A DNA stretch of 64,000 nucleotides from Tenrec ecaudatus (taxonomy: Eukaryota; Chordata; Mammalia; Afrosoricida; Tenrecidae): positions 123,890,475-123,954,474 of the forward strand of contig NC_134543.1 in assembly GCF_050624435.1 (NCBI RefSeq), read 5' to 3'. Of the stretch, positions 43,096 to 54,020 are shown piece after piece. Both the position numbers and the translations under genes were made by a program. Positions within the stretch are counted from its first letter, which is position 1. Each line of letters opens with the position of its first letter. The notes beneath the pieces are model-generated. The model saw only the letters and a program-made list of their open reading frames with translations, made no database searches and was not told where the DNA came from.

Positions 43096-43562
43096 CAGAT
43101 TTATGACTTGGCTTAATCAAGCTAGACCACAGACAGTAAATGGAAACGCAAAGTTCCTTTTCAATATTTTAAAATTATTGTCTACATTGGGGTGGGTAAA
43201 CTTTTTTCTGAAGAGGGCCAGATAATAAGTACTTTTGAATTTGTTGACCATATGCATCTATCTCTGTTGCTGTTGTCCCTGCTGCCTTTTACAACTCTTT
43301 AATAATGGAAGAGCTAAAGATGAGCTTAGATGGTCAGGCCATAATTTTGCATATGAGCTAAGAGTAGTCATCTTCTTTAAAGGCGTACAAAGCAAGCAAA
43401 CAAACATAAAGGAAAATATGTCACAGAGACTATATATAGAGAGAGACTATATAGAATATATATGTGTGTGTGTCTGCAAAGCCTAAAATGTTACTAAGTC
43501 ATCACTCCCAAAACTTATTACAGACAGGAGGGGTCAGGAAGAGTTGGGTGTGGTTAGTGAGG
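43096..43562. other. Unassigned, with TA/GT-rich patch at 43430-43472
   Basis: I recognise no gene. Confidence 0.4.
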
Positions 43563-43723
43563 TCTAACCCTAACCCTAACCCTAACCCTAAAACAGTAAC
43601 CCTAACCCTAACACCTAACCCTAACATTAACCCTAACCCTAGGTCTAACGTTAACCCTAGGTCTAACCTTAACCCTAACCCTAACCCTAACCCTAACCCT
43701 AGCCCTAACCCTAGGTCTAACCC
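43563..43723 (+). repeat. Interstitial telomeric repeat, (CCCTAA)n, degenerate
   Basis: About 161 bp of CCCTAA units on the plus strand, with several exact runs broken by variants such as CTAGGTCTAAC, CATTAACC and AAACAGTAAC. Unique sequence lies on both sides, so this is interstitial and not a chromosome end. Confidence 0.97.
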
Positions 43724-43759
43724 AGGAGAAGGTAACTATTTGCTAAGGAGAATCTAGAG

Positions 43760-44201
43760 CAGCGATTCTCACCCTTCCTAAGGCCACGACCCTTTAATAC
43801 AGTTCCTCATGTTGTCCTGACTCTCAATCAAAAAATTATTTTCATTGCTACTTCATAACTAATTTTGCTACTGCTATGAATCATAAAGTAAATATCTTAT
43901 ATGCAGGATGTATTTTCATTGTTATAAATTGAACATAATGAAAGCATAGTGATGAATCACAAAAAAACAGTATGCAATTATATATTGTGAAATATTTATT
44001 TCTAATGACAAATAAATGAAATTATGTCTTGAAGCATGGTGTAGCATGGGTAACAGTCTTCATGTGGGTGGACCTGCCTGGAAGACAGATAGAGGAGTGG
44101 TGTCTCGGTTCCTGAGACTATTGGAAATAGGTGTTTTCTGATGGTCTTAGGCGACCCCTGTAAAAGGGTCGTTTGAGCCCCAAATGGGATGAGACCGGCT
44201 G
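43760..44201. mobile_element. SPIN hAT element, long non-autonomous form, copy 3 (442 bp)
   Basis: Starts CAGCGATTCTCACCC and ends GATGAGACCGGCTG. The perfect 8-bp duplication ATCTAGAG lies at 43752-43759 and 44202-44209. It keeps interior sequence missing from the about 200-bp copies, including the AT-rich GTGAAATATTTATTTCTAAT region near 43988-44007. Its terminal repeats are more diverged than in the short copies. No transposase frame. Confidence 0.93.
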
Positions 44202-44209
44202 ATCTAGAG

Positions 44210-44717
44210 TGAGCCCAGGCCTGGAAAGCACAGAGCCCAGGGAGAGAGGAGGTGGGCGGGGTCAGGAAGGGACATAGCTGAGTGAGGGCAGGGCCTGGCC
44301 CAGGAGTCAGAAGGCACAGCTGTGGTAAGGAGGCGGTGGATGGGCTCTGGAGGCAGCCCAGGTACTGGAAGTGAGGAAGTAAAGTAGGAGTGGCAGGGGT
44401 CCAACCAAGGTATAGGAAGGATGAAGGTGGAAGAGGTCAACAGATGCACAGGTCTGGAGAGAAGGTGGAAGTGTGGCCAGTCAGGGGAAGCTGGGCAGGA
44501 TCCCGAGAGAGCCTCAGTGAAGTCATTGGAAGGGAGGTCATGCTAAAGCCCAGGAGTAGGTAATCCAGAGATCAGAGGATCAGGGGTGCTCTAGATGGAC
44601 CAATAGAGTGTCCTAACAAGCAAGTGAGGAGATGTGAGGAATGAGGAGCAGGGTTGGCTCTGGGAAACACACGCACACCATCACAAACAGCTGCGACAGG
44701 AAACAATTGCTGGCTCT
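44210..44717. other. Unassigned, G/A-rich, no gene seen
   Basis: A purine-rich interval between two SPIN copies. I recognise no feature. Confidence 0.4.
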
Positions 44718-44725
44718 ATCTAGAG

Positions 44726-44918
44726 CAGTGGTTCTCAACCTTCCTAATGCCGCAACCCTTTAATACAGTTCCTCAGGTTGTGACCGCCCCCCAACCATAA
44801 AATTATTTTTGTTGCTACTTCGTAACTGAAATTTTGCTACTGTTAGGAATCAGGCAACCCCTGTGAAAGGGTTGTTCAACCCCTAAAGGGGTCACGACCC
44901 ACAGGTTGAGAACTGCTG
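44726..44918. mobile_element. SPIN non-autonomous hAT element, copy 4 (193 bp)
   Basis: Ends CAGTGGTTCTCAACC and GGTTGAGAACTGCTG form a near-perfect inverted repeat. The perfect 8-bp duplication ATCTAGAG lies at 44718-44725 and 44919-44926, the same target octamer as copy 3. Orientation is opposite to copies 1 and 2 by internal block order. Confidence 0.95.
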
Positions 44919-45164
44919 ATCTAGAGGATTACCACATAGAGTGGGATTATTCAAAAATATTCAACTCCAAGTCCGTGTAGGCGTTTCCCCCCAATTCAAA
45001 ATGACTTTTCTTTAGAATGCATGGAAATAAGAGGATTTGAGGCATAGTTGGTGCCTCCATAATCTAAGTGAGACTAAAATGATTTCAAATAAGCTTTAGC
45101 AGGTTGTCCTTTTCCATTTTCTCCCACCAAAAGTGGAAACAATGTTGGTTTAGAAAATCTATCA

Positions 45165-45300
45165 CTTATCAGGGCCTCAAGTGAGAAGAGAATGCTTTGA
45201 AAATGATGGCGGCATATGTGCAAATGTGCTTGACACACTGGAGGGATGTATGGATTGTGATAAGAGATGTAAGATCCCCCAATAAAAGGATAAAAAAATA
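45165..45300 (+). mobile_element. L1 LINE extreme 3' end, plus strand
   Basis: GGGCCTCAAGTGAGAAGAGA, TGTGCAAATGTGCTTGACAC, ATGGATTGTGATAAGAGATG and CCCCCAATAAAAGGATAAAA match the tail of the L1 at 26990-28062. Only about 135 bp, a strongly 5'-truncated insertion. Confidence 0.85.
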
Positions 45301-45476
45301 CAAGAAAGTATTATTAAAGAGAGAACCTATCACCAGGTGCATTATCAAATCTTCATCCCTCTCAAAGCAGACATTTTCCTCTTCCTTCCTCACTCTTCTC
45401 TAGTGCCCTACTCTCACCCAAGAAGAAAGATACCATTTGTGTGCAGACGGGTTTAATCACAACTTTATTATTTTAA

Positions 45477-46373
45477 AAAATTTTATTGGGGGCTTGTACA
45501 ACTCTTATCACAATCCATACATTCATTCATTGTGTGTCAAGCACATTTGTCCATTTGTTACCCTCATCATTCTCAAAACATATGCTTTCTACTTGAGACT
45601 TTGGTATCAATTCCTTATTTTTCCCCTCCCTCCTACTCCCTCCCTCCCTCATGAACCCTTGACAATTTACAAATTATTATGTTGTCATTTCTTACACTGT
45701 CCAATGTCTCCCTTCACTCACTTTTCTGTTGTCTGTTCCTCAGGGAGGAAGTTGTATGTAGATCCTTGTAATCGGTTTCCCCTTTCTACCCCACCCACCC
45801 TCCACCCTCCTGGTATCACCACTCTTGCCACTGGTCCTGAAGGGATCATCTGTCCTGGATTCCCTGTGTTTCCAATTCCTATCTGTACCAGTGTACATCC
45901 TCTGGTCTAGCTCTATTTGCAAGGTAGAATTGGGATCGTGATAGTGGAGGGGGATGGGAGAAGCATTTAAGAACTAGAGGAAAGTTGTATGTTTCATCGT
46001 TGCTACATCGCACCCTGACTGGGCATTCCATACTGCTCACTTTCCCAACACGATTGCCGAAGACAAATGGGTGCATAAGCAAATGTGGTGAAGAAAGCTG
46101 ATGGTGCCCGGCTATCTGGGGTCTCAAAGGCTTGAAGGTAAACAAACGACCAGCTAGCTCAGAAGCAACAAATCCCACATGGAAGAAGCACACCAGCCTG
46201 CGTGACCACGAGGTGTCAAAGGGATCAGGTATCAGGCATCAAAGAACAAAAAATCAAATCATTGTTAATGAGGGGGAGTGTAGATTCAGGACCCAAAGCC
46301 CATCTGTAGGCAACTGGACATCCCCTTACAGAAGGGTCACGGGGAGGAGATGAACCAGTCAGGGTGCAGTGTA
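45477..46373 (-). mobile_element. L1 LINE with 5' inversion (twin-primed insertion)
   Basis: 45477-46017 is reverse-complement L1 3' end (TTTTATTGGGGGCTTGTACA onward). 46018-46373 is plus-oriented upstream L1 3' region (AAGCAAATGTGGTGAAGAAA, GGTCTCAAAGGCTTGAAGG). Both segments contain the CAGTCAGGGTGC..GT(A)GCAAC block that joins them in an uninverted element. The flanks show a 17-19 bp duplication beginning ACAACTTTATT at 45459 and 46374. Confidence 0.88.
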
Positions 46374-46589
46374 ACAACTTTATTTTTAAACTGGAAACAA
46401 TCTAAAGGTCCCCCCCAAGTGAATGGAGGAGCAAACTGTGGAGAGCCGTGCGGTGGACACTCAGTAACTGACCTAGGGAATATGCAGGGCTCCCATGTCG
46501 TCTTTTTCCATTTATAGGCAAGTTTGTAGAAGGTTAACTACTCTCTAGTGGTAAGAAATAGCTGGATGGTTGTCTGGGGCAAAGTGCAG

Positions 46590-46690
46590 AAAGTCCCTTA
46601 AGGACAGTTTTACCTTATGCTTGAGGACACTGGTGGGTACTCAGCAATTCTGTGAGTCAGAATGGACTCTGTGGCAGTGAGTTTGGTTTT
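46590..46690 (+). mobile_element. AfroSINE-type SINE 3' fragment, plus strand
   Basis: 'GTGAGTCAGAATGGACTCTG' then TGGCAGTGAGTTTGGTTTT (46651-46690) is the diagnostic tail. Confidence 0.8.
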
Positions 46691-46701
46691 CACACTGTAG
46701 A

Positions 46702-46907
46702 AAGGATCCTTGGTAGCGCCGTGGGTTAAGCACTGGGCTGCTAACCTGAAGGTCAGCAGTTCCAACCCACCAGCTGCTCCATGGGAGAAATATGAGGCTG
46801 CTGGGATCCCTGCAAAGTTTCACAGCCTTGGAAACCCGAAGTGGCAGTTCCACGCTGTCCTAAAGTGTCTCTATTCATCAGAATTGACTCGGTGACAGTG
46901 GGGTTGT
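46702..46907 (+). mobile_element. AfroSINE-type SINE, full length, with target-site duplication
   Basis: The clearest full-length copy: GGATCCTTGGTAGCGCCGTG, GGTTAAGCACTGGGCTGC, AGGTCAGCAGTTCCAACCC, GCTGCTCCATGGGAG, CACAGCCTTGGAAACCCG and GAATTGACTCGGTGACAGTG. An 11-bp duplication, CACACTGTAGA (46691-46701) and CACAATGTAGA (46908-46918), flanks it. Confidence 0.93.
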
Positions 46908-46918
46908 CACAATGTAGA

Positions 46919-49576
46919 CAATTGGGTATGCTAGTGGCTCCCCATGACCATATGTGTGAGACTGTCAAACCCAATCTCAATGTTCTGTACCGTGCTGAGC
47001 TCTGGTTCCAGAGTGTGGGTTTCATCAGATCCTCTGCGAATCTAATCTTTTCCATTTTGTAAGCAGGGCCTCTGCTCATCTAGCACAGGAGTGAGTCAAT
47101 GTCAAGAGACCCTTTCAACAAGTTGTTTTCAAGTGGAAAATTGGAAGGGGATGATCCATGAAAGATCACAGTGGACATCCCCATGCATAACCCACACCTC
47201 TAAAATCAGCAGGGCAGCTCTCCCTGGGGTTTGGTAATGGGTCCTGGGCCATTCCCACCTGCAGGGGATGAGCTTGCTGTGAGCTAGGAAGTGGCTGCTT
47301 AAGTGGAGCCTGCTCCCAACAGGCTACTGCTGGGGTGGGGGGGGGAGGCAGGACATTTGCACATGCAGGCCCCTCCCCACCCAGTAACTGTCAGCTGCTG
47401 AGCTGAAAGGACTTACTACAGAGGGGCTCCCTGCAGCAAAAACTAGGGAGGAGACCCCTTAAATGCATCCTGAACCTGCCCCCTCCGCCCCACCCCCTCC
47501 ACTCCTGGCTACCCCCGCCACTGCCCCAGGCCACAGACCTCTGCTCCATTTAAGGATGACAGGATCTCTACAAGAGTGGGTGGGCCCTGACCACCAGAGC
47601 AGCTCCAGGCTCACCCCACAGAGCAAGGAGGAAGCCTGAGACACCAGGGGCAACGCCCTGCCCACAGGGAGATCAGGGCCTGACTGAAAAACAAAAATAA
47701 ACTGAGGTTGCAGAAATACAACAGGGGAGAGAGTGCTAACCAGAGAGGGCTGTGCCCCCTGCCTGCCAGCTGGATTGACTTGGAGCATTTCTTTTGAGTG
47801 GCTGTGCCCTCTGGTGGGCAGATTGACCAAGACCTATTCTCTGGGGCTGTTTTTTGAAGATGCTGAGAATGGAAAACTGACATCTGGATTGGAGGCCAGA
47901 TTCTTCCCAGTTCCCTTCTCCAAGAATTCTCCTCAGGCCCAGTTACCAGAAAAGTATATCGTTTGTTAGGTTTTCAAGAACTTTTGGGGTGCAGGGGGGT
48001 AGGTAGTGTCTAGAAACTAAATGCCAATTAAGGGAGTGGGGATTGAGGGGGTGGGGGAGCATCACATCCCAGAGTGGCAAAATACACAGGTATTTTTCAC
48101 CATATTGTAAATTAGTGGGCCTTTTCTCAAATAACCACTTCAAGTTATTTATAGGGAGCAGCTCTGAAACATCAAATAAGAATTTTTTAAAGATGATTCT
48201 ATCCAAAGGAAAAGTTGAGAACCAGGGAACAAACTTCCAAACTTTATAAAAGATTAAGGCCCTGGGACAGTTTCTCACTGGCCCTAGGGTAATAGCGGCC
48301 GCAGAGTATGAAAACAGCCAGCCAATCCCTAAGCCAGAGATGTCAGAATCCCCCAAAAGTTGCAATATTCTTGCTCACCCTGGACGGACGCCGCCCTTTG
48401 GCCAGCCATCTTCACAAAGAATACACAGACCGGGCAGGCCATCCAGTGGCTCTGAGTGCTTGTTCTGAGGAGGCCACGCTGGGCTAGGTCCATGGCGACC
48501 ATACGCTGTCCAAGTTCTGGGGCATTTAGGTGAACCTGTTTAGCAAATCATAGCAACATGACATTTATTCCATTAAATACTCTAACCACCTAACTCGCAG
48601 GCTGTGCACACCAAACACCTTTCAAACTGTTAAGTGATGTGGCCGAGCCCGATGGCCATCACCCATCCTTGTCTCTCATTGTGAGCCAGTGCTTTCGCCC
48701 CCAGCTTCTTCTGGGCTCTGCCCGCGCAACCTTGTGTCCCTCCTGATGAGCATCACCAGGAGTGAATACCTTCAGGACAGAGCCTTTGGGAGCCGATTCC
48801 AGGACCAAGCTTGCTGTCTCAAAGCTCTGGGTGGCAACTTCCGGTCACTCTTCAGAGTCTGCTTGGTAAAGCCAAACCTAGACATACCACAAACCTTGAC
48901 GGCCTTAGAAAGTTCACAGCCAGAGAATTCCCTGGTGCCTGCACGCATCAGGGTGTGGTGTGGAAGGTTTTTTTAAAAAAACGTGCACACTAGCATTTAC
49001 TTTAAAAGGGTAATCCTATGAAGCAGTGAACTCAGGAGGTATGTCTGCCTCCTGCCCAACCTTAGCCAGGACCCTAACTCTCCCATAAACACTGAGCTTT
49101 CCTCCTGCACAAGGGTTATTTGTGTTCGGGTGCTGGACTACTTGGGTTGTTGGAGTGACTCCCAAACTGGATACTTGCCTCCCCCTGCCCACCCCACCCC
49201 CACCGATCAATTTATTTATTTTGATTATTTTAGTAAAGAGATGTAGCAGTTCTTCCTGATGTACCGTATTTCCCGAGTTTCTCACAACTTCCTTTCACTC
49301 CCTAGCATGGTGGCCAAGAGAAAGCCCGTGGAGAGTTGCAGCTGTGCCAATCACAAGAGAGAGAGTAATTCAGGGAGAGACGTGGCGACATCACCCCTTC
49401 CCACTCTGCCCAAGAGGCAACCCATCTCTGACTCGCCTCAGAAGTCTACTACCTGCAACACTTCCCAACCTACCCCTCCCCTCTCAAAGGAAAGCCACTA
49501 CACCGGGACCGCTTCTGGAATAGGGAATGAGTCTTAACCTTCTTTAACTCTCAACAGCCAGCTAGTCCGTGGCATT
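46919..49576. other. Unassigned, no gene seen (2.7 kb)
   Basis: Mixed composition, with a G-rich run at 47333-47347 and a C-rich patch at 47475-47525. No exon, RNA gene or securely named repeat is recognised. Open frames on both strands are 60-140 codons and without motifs. Confidence 0.45.
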
Positions 49577-49665
49577 TGGTAGGACTCCTGCTAGCGCACT
49601 GGGTTAAGTGTTCTGGGGCAAAGAGGGCTGCTCTCGGTCAGAATTCACGATGGAGTGTCAAACAC
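49577..49665 (+). mobile_element. AfroSINE-type SINE, internally deleted
   Basis: The head TAGGACTCCTGCTAGCGCAC and GGGTTAAGTG pass directly into the tail GGTCAGAATTCACGATGGAG. The middle is missing. Confidence 0.65.
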
Positions 49666-49982
49666 CAGGCGCTTTGAGATTTGCAAGAAGGAAAAGGATA
49701 GGAGGAGGGCCAAAGGTTTCATCTTCTGGTTTGATCTCTGGTTGACCGTTTCCCCTCTGCTCACCTTTGTCCTTTCCTCGATATACATTTATCTTTTCTT
49801 TGCCAAAATATGCAATTTCTACTTACTTCCATCACCTTTTCTCCTATCACCCCGTCTCTGTAACTTTGCCACTTTTGAAAAATTCTTGGTCTAGTTCTTT
49901 GGCTTTTGCTTTGCTTACTCTTCTTGTGCCGCCCCTTCTCTGCTCCATTCAGATCGCGTTTGCTTTGTGTAAAAAGAAGGCA

Positions 49983-50155
49983 GGCCTGGTGGCCTAGTAG
50001 TTAGCAGTTTGAAACCATCAGCAGCTCCTCGGGAGAAAGACTGGATTTTCTACTCCCACAAAAAGTTTAGTCTTGGGAATTCACAGGAGCAGTTCCTCTG
50101 CCGTGCTCTACAGAGTCACTATGAGTCATAATCGACTGACCGGAGGGCAGTAGAG
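49983..50155 (+). mobile_element. AfroSINE-type SINE, plus strand
   Basis: GGCCTGGTGGCCTAGTAGTT, CATCAGCAGCTCCTCGGGAG, GATTTTCTACTCCC, AGTTCCTCTGCCGTGCTC and GAGTCATAATCGACTGACCG occur in order. Confidence 0.85.
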
Positions 50156-52199
50156 ACAGAGAACATAACTGAAAGGAGGAGTAATAACTCTGAAGAAGAT
50201 GAGCTGAAATCCACAGAGGCATGGCTGATTGTGGCCCAGTCAATTGTCATTGACTCCCTCCCTTGCCTGAGCCTTCCCCCAAGAATGGGAAGTAACCACC
50301 CATGTGGCTTCTAAGCTATTATCTGGTTCCCTCAAAGTCACCCTAGAAGCTCTTCCATCACCATAAACTTAGGAAGTGACACCTTTAGGAGGTTGTGTCC
50401 TGGTCTAACAACTGGGACTTCAGCTCGCAGTACCTTGCTCTAAAGAGGAATCTAAGGGTGCTATTTCTCAACAAGTGCCAAGGCACGAAAACTTAGCAGT
50501 TTAGGGTGGCAGAGAATTCCTTGTTCAACACTGCTGCCAGAGCCCTTGACTTCCCACTCCATTTTCTGATCATAACCCAGCCTCTCATGGAGCTGTGACC
50601 TCTGAGCCCTCTCTGTCTTCCCAGTTCTCACCTCTGAGCTGGAGACTGTTTGGCTCTCCTTGCAAGCCCTCACAGTGCGGAGAAGAAACAGAACGTTGGA
50701 CACTTTTTAACAGTTCAACCCTGCAGTCCCCACTAGAGTCCAGCCCCTAATCTAGCAGGATAGGGGGCAGATTTAGATGTTCAGAGTGGGGAGGCAAACA
50801 GCACATGATAACTTTAGGTACTTCGGCGGTGCGAAGAAGTCTGGGAGCACTAAGAGATCAAAGCAGCAAGTCACGAGAAATGGCTTTGCTCTCCCAAATG
50901 CCTGAATGCTTGACTGACTTTACGAAGAAGATGGAGGAGACCATGGAGTTGCCATTAACAGCCAGCACCTACCGAGCAATGACCATGAATCACCCTGAAA
51001 CTTGGGCCAGCCCCACACCACCAGCAGGCATTTCAACTAAATGTTACCCCCAAATTCTTACTAGCTTTAAAAATTACATCTGGACTGCTGTTTATGCCTG
51101 CCCTGTTGTGTTTGTCTTCCGTGACCAATTTTAAAGAGTACTAAATTCAGGAGAAAAGAGGGAGTGGGCTATTTCCTTCGAATTCCAGACCAATCCCTTT
51201 GGATCAGCAATGGCTAGCCAGTGAGGCCTGCTCTTTTTCCTATGGATCCCCCACTAATGGTGGTAATCGTCTCTAATTGTGTGACCGCCACAAATGTACG
51301 CATCTAAATATAGGTTTAACCTCTTTTAAAATAGATTTGAAGAACGCGTCCCTCCTCACCACCAGCGTCTGAAAGGCAGCCCCTGTCCCCTTTCATCCAG
51401 AACCTACCACATTGCCCCAGTCCTTACACTCCACTGTCAAGTGTCCAGCCACTCTGGCCAGCCTCTCTCTCAGATTCGAGTCAATATCAGTTCAGGGTTG
51501 TAACTTAGGAGCACCACCAAGGTTTCCCTCGTTCACAGGCAAACCCGGGAGACTGTGCTGCTCAGGTACCCACCCCAGTGACCCGGGCAGACTGCCTCCA
51601 CCAGGAGACACAGGGGAGGAAACTTCCTGGGGCCGCCTTCTGTTGTTCATTCCCTGCAGCCTAATGCCCCGAGTCAAGTGCTGAGTGACTTCTCCCAGGG
51701 CATCATCAACGTGATTTAGGTCATTTGGGGCATTATTTGACCACCTGCCTAGGAAGGAGGAGGCGAGAAAATGCGTCATGGGCGTTTAAGAGATGAGAGG
51801 GCGTGGCAGATCTAAGAAAGGACAGAAACATGGCTGTTTCTCAGATGCTTGACACTCGGAGGCTTGTCAGTAACCTGCGAGCAGGTGCCGGGGCTGGGAG
51901 GAGGACCCGACCCCAGCTGGACCTCACTCAACAATTCTGCATCAAATCAGATGACATGAGAATGCAGGAGGAGTTTCAATTTCCCTGCTCAGTTAAAAAA
52001 AAACGAAACGTTATCTGTCCTCTCCAAGGCTCGAGCTCCTGAGTTACAGTTGTGAGTTCGTATCCACTCCATAGCTTCCTTTCCCAGGGTAAGGTTGGAC
52101 CAGTTCCTCCGGGCCCTTCAAAGGCCACCACCTGGGTATTCATATCTCTAAGGCCACTGTCACCACAAGAATATATGACTCTGCTACAGTTCAAGACCG
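50156..52199. other. Unassigned, no gene seen (2.0 kb)
   Basis: No recognisable repeat or exon. A 109-codon plus frame at 50805-51134 has no domain and is treated as chance. Confidence 0.45.
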
Positions 52200-52500
52200 C
52201 CGGAACAATTTAGGTTTGGGGCTCAGCACCGTTCCAGGTGCTCTCTCTCCGGCATCCTCCCCGCGCTGCCTGGCTGCCCCGCCTCTAACCGCATTGGACC
52301 CAACAGACACCCCAAGCGGCCAACGTCTTCCCAACGGCAGCGTGGGAGCTCCCGCGCCCATTTCCAGGGACCGCTGGGGCTGCCGCCGGGTCTCCCGGCC
52401 CTGGAGCAGGGGTGCTACCATTGGCTGTCTACCCCGCCGGGTCTCCCGGCCCTGGAGCAGGGGTGCTACCATTGGCTGTCTACCCCTGCCCCCGTGGGTG
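52200..52500. other. Small GC- and CpG-rich patch
   Basis: Higher G+C and several CpGs compared with its flanks. It could be a small CpG island, but I see no exon, splice-site pair or recognised promoter. Confidence 0.4.
52385..52486. repeat. Perfect 51-bp tandem duplication
   Basis: GCCGGGTCTCCCGGCCCTGG at 52385 recurs at 52436 and the two units are identical by eye. The 51-bp period keeps reading frames open across it. Confidence 0.97.
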
Positions 52501-53059
52501 CTCGACTGAAAAGCGTTGGAAAGCACCTCGTAGGGGCTCTGCCCTTGGCACAGCGTGGGTGTGCCCCCTGGAAGCCCGGCTTGCAGCCGCTTGAGGCTTC
52601 CAGCGGTGGCATCCTGCCTCCTTCCCAAGGGACTCCTGGTGGGATGGAGCTTGGACTTTCACTGGGGACCACCAAGAGATTAGCTCCTAAATGCACGCAG
52701 GGCAGGAGACTGTTCCAACCTCGCCCCTGCCTCTCCAGCTTTGTTTTCATCCTTTGAATTGGACGGGTTGAAACTCTTGCGGATCGTGGAGACAGGGCAG
52801 CGGCCTGTTTGCCACCTCTGAGTCTACGAGGGAAAGGAACAGCGGGCCTCTCGCCTTCCCTTCTCCTCTCTGTTCAGACACCCTTGATCTTCTGGAGCTG
52901 CCTGTCATGCCCGGCCCCTCCGGTGGGGATTAAGAAGGCACCTCCCAGAGTGAAGGGGACCCTCGTGCAACCTCCTGAAGTATCTGAAGCATCTATCTCA
53001 CCCATGTTTCTGGTCCCCAGCGTTTTCCCTTTGCCTCTCCCCACCAAAAACAAAACAAA
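52501..53059. other. Unassigned, no gene seen
   Basis: No recognised feature. Overlapping short open frames on both strands carry no motif. Confidence 0.4.
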
Positions 53060-54020
53060 ACCCAAAAACATTTCATTGGGAATTCATACAGGTATCATAC
53101 CATTCCATAGTTTGATCACATCCAACAGTAAGATATAATTGCTACCACAGTCAGTTTCCAACCATTTTCTTCCTTCTTGAACTCCTAGAGATCAGCCCTT
53201 CTACCACTCCCCCCTCCCCCTTATTCTGCTTGTTGTTAATATAGCTCATCAATCCTGGGTTTCAAAATGATACCGAAGAACAGAAAAACACATAACAAAG
53301 ATTCACAATGACAAACTCCATTAGAGCTAAAGTCCAATATGAAATGTTGAAAACCATATCAAGCCCAAAGTTTATCAGAGGTGTGGGGGTGGGGTGGGGT
53401 GGGGTGTGGGATCAAGTGACAAGGTTTTAGCCATTCAAGCCAGGCTTAGTATTTTGGCCACCTATAGTCATCTCTCCAATGCTCTTCCTGGCGACATTCT
53501 TTTAGAACCTGTGATTTTGTGCAGAAGTATGACTCGTCACTCTTTGGCTGTGTTTCCTGCTCAGCTTATTAAACTTATCTATGGACTAAAGGTTAGCAAC
53601 ATCTTATTAGAATATTTACCTATTGATTACAGGTAGCATTTGCCCCAAATTGTAGCATCTGCCCAGGGAAAAAATGGTCAAATATCACTTATCTCTTTTA
53701 AACTGCAATTGCGAACCTAATATGTTGGAGTCTTTTGAACACTGGCTTACACAACAGACACAGCATGTACAACAAATTTATTAAATTTCTTAGAAACCTT
53801 TATAGATTTATTCCTATCATCCCCACACCACCACCACCACTAAAGGCAGCAGTTAGGATAGCTTCTTAAGTTTTCCCAAGGTGGGGGTGGGAGATGCAAA
53901 GATTGTGGCCAAACTTTCATCCAAGCTGTAGACAGGTCTAAGAGGCAAACCGCACCAAAGGGGTACTCAAGATCAATCACCCAGAAGGGTAGTGTTTGCC
54001 CCAAATTGTAGCATTTTCCA
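53060..54020 (-). mobile_element. Old L1 remnant, minus strand
   Basis: 'AACATTTCATTGGGAATTCA' and 'CAGTCAGTTTCCAACCATTT' followed by 'TTGTTAATATAGCTCATCAA' read as reverse-complement afrotherian L1 3' sequence, related to 31180-31320. The right part, with a CCCCAAATTGTAGCAT block repeated at 53644 and 53999, is less certain. Confidence 0.5.
53384..53410 (+). repeat. G-rich tract, possible G-quadruplex
   Basis: Repeated GGGG(G)T units provide at least four G-runs within 27 bases. Confidence 0.7.

Noticed and set aside
43563..43723. True chromosome end
   Set aside because: Unique and transposon sequence continues on both sides, and the array is short and degenerate.
43464..43757. Asn-Pro repeat protein frame
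   Set aside because: It is a translation of the CCCTAA array.
46704..46908. tRNA gene
   Set aside because: A and B box-like sequences are present, but they belong to the SINE head. No cloverleaf was recognised and many sister copies exist.
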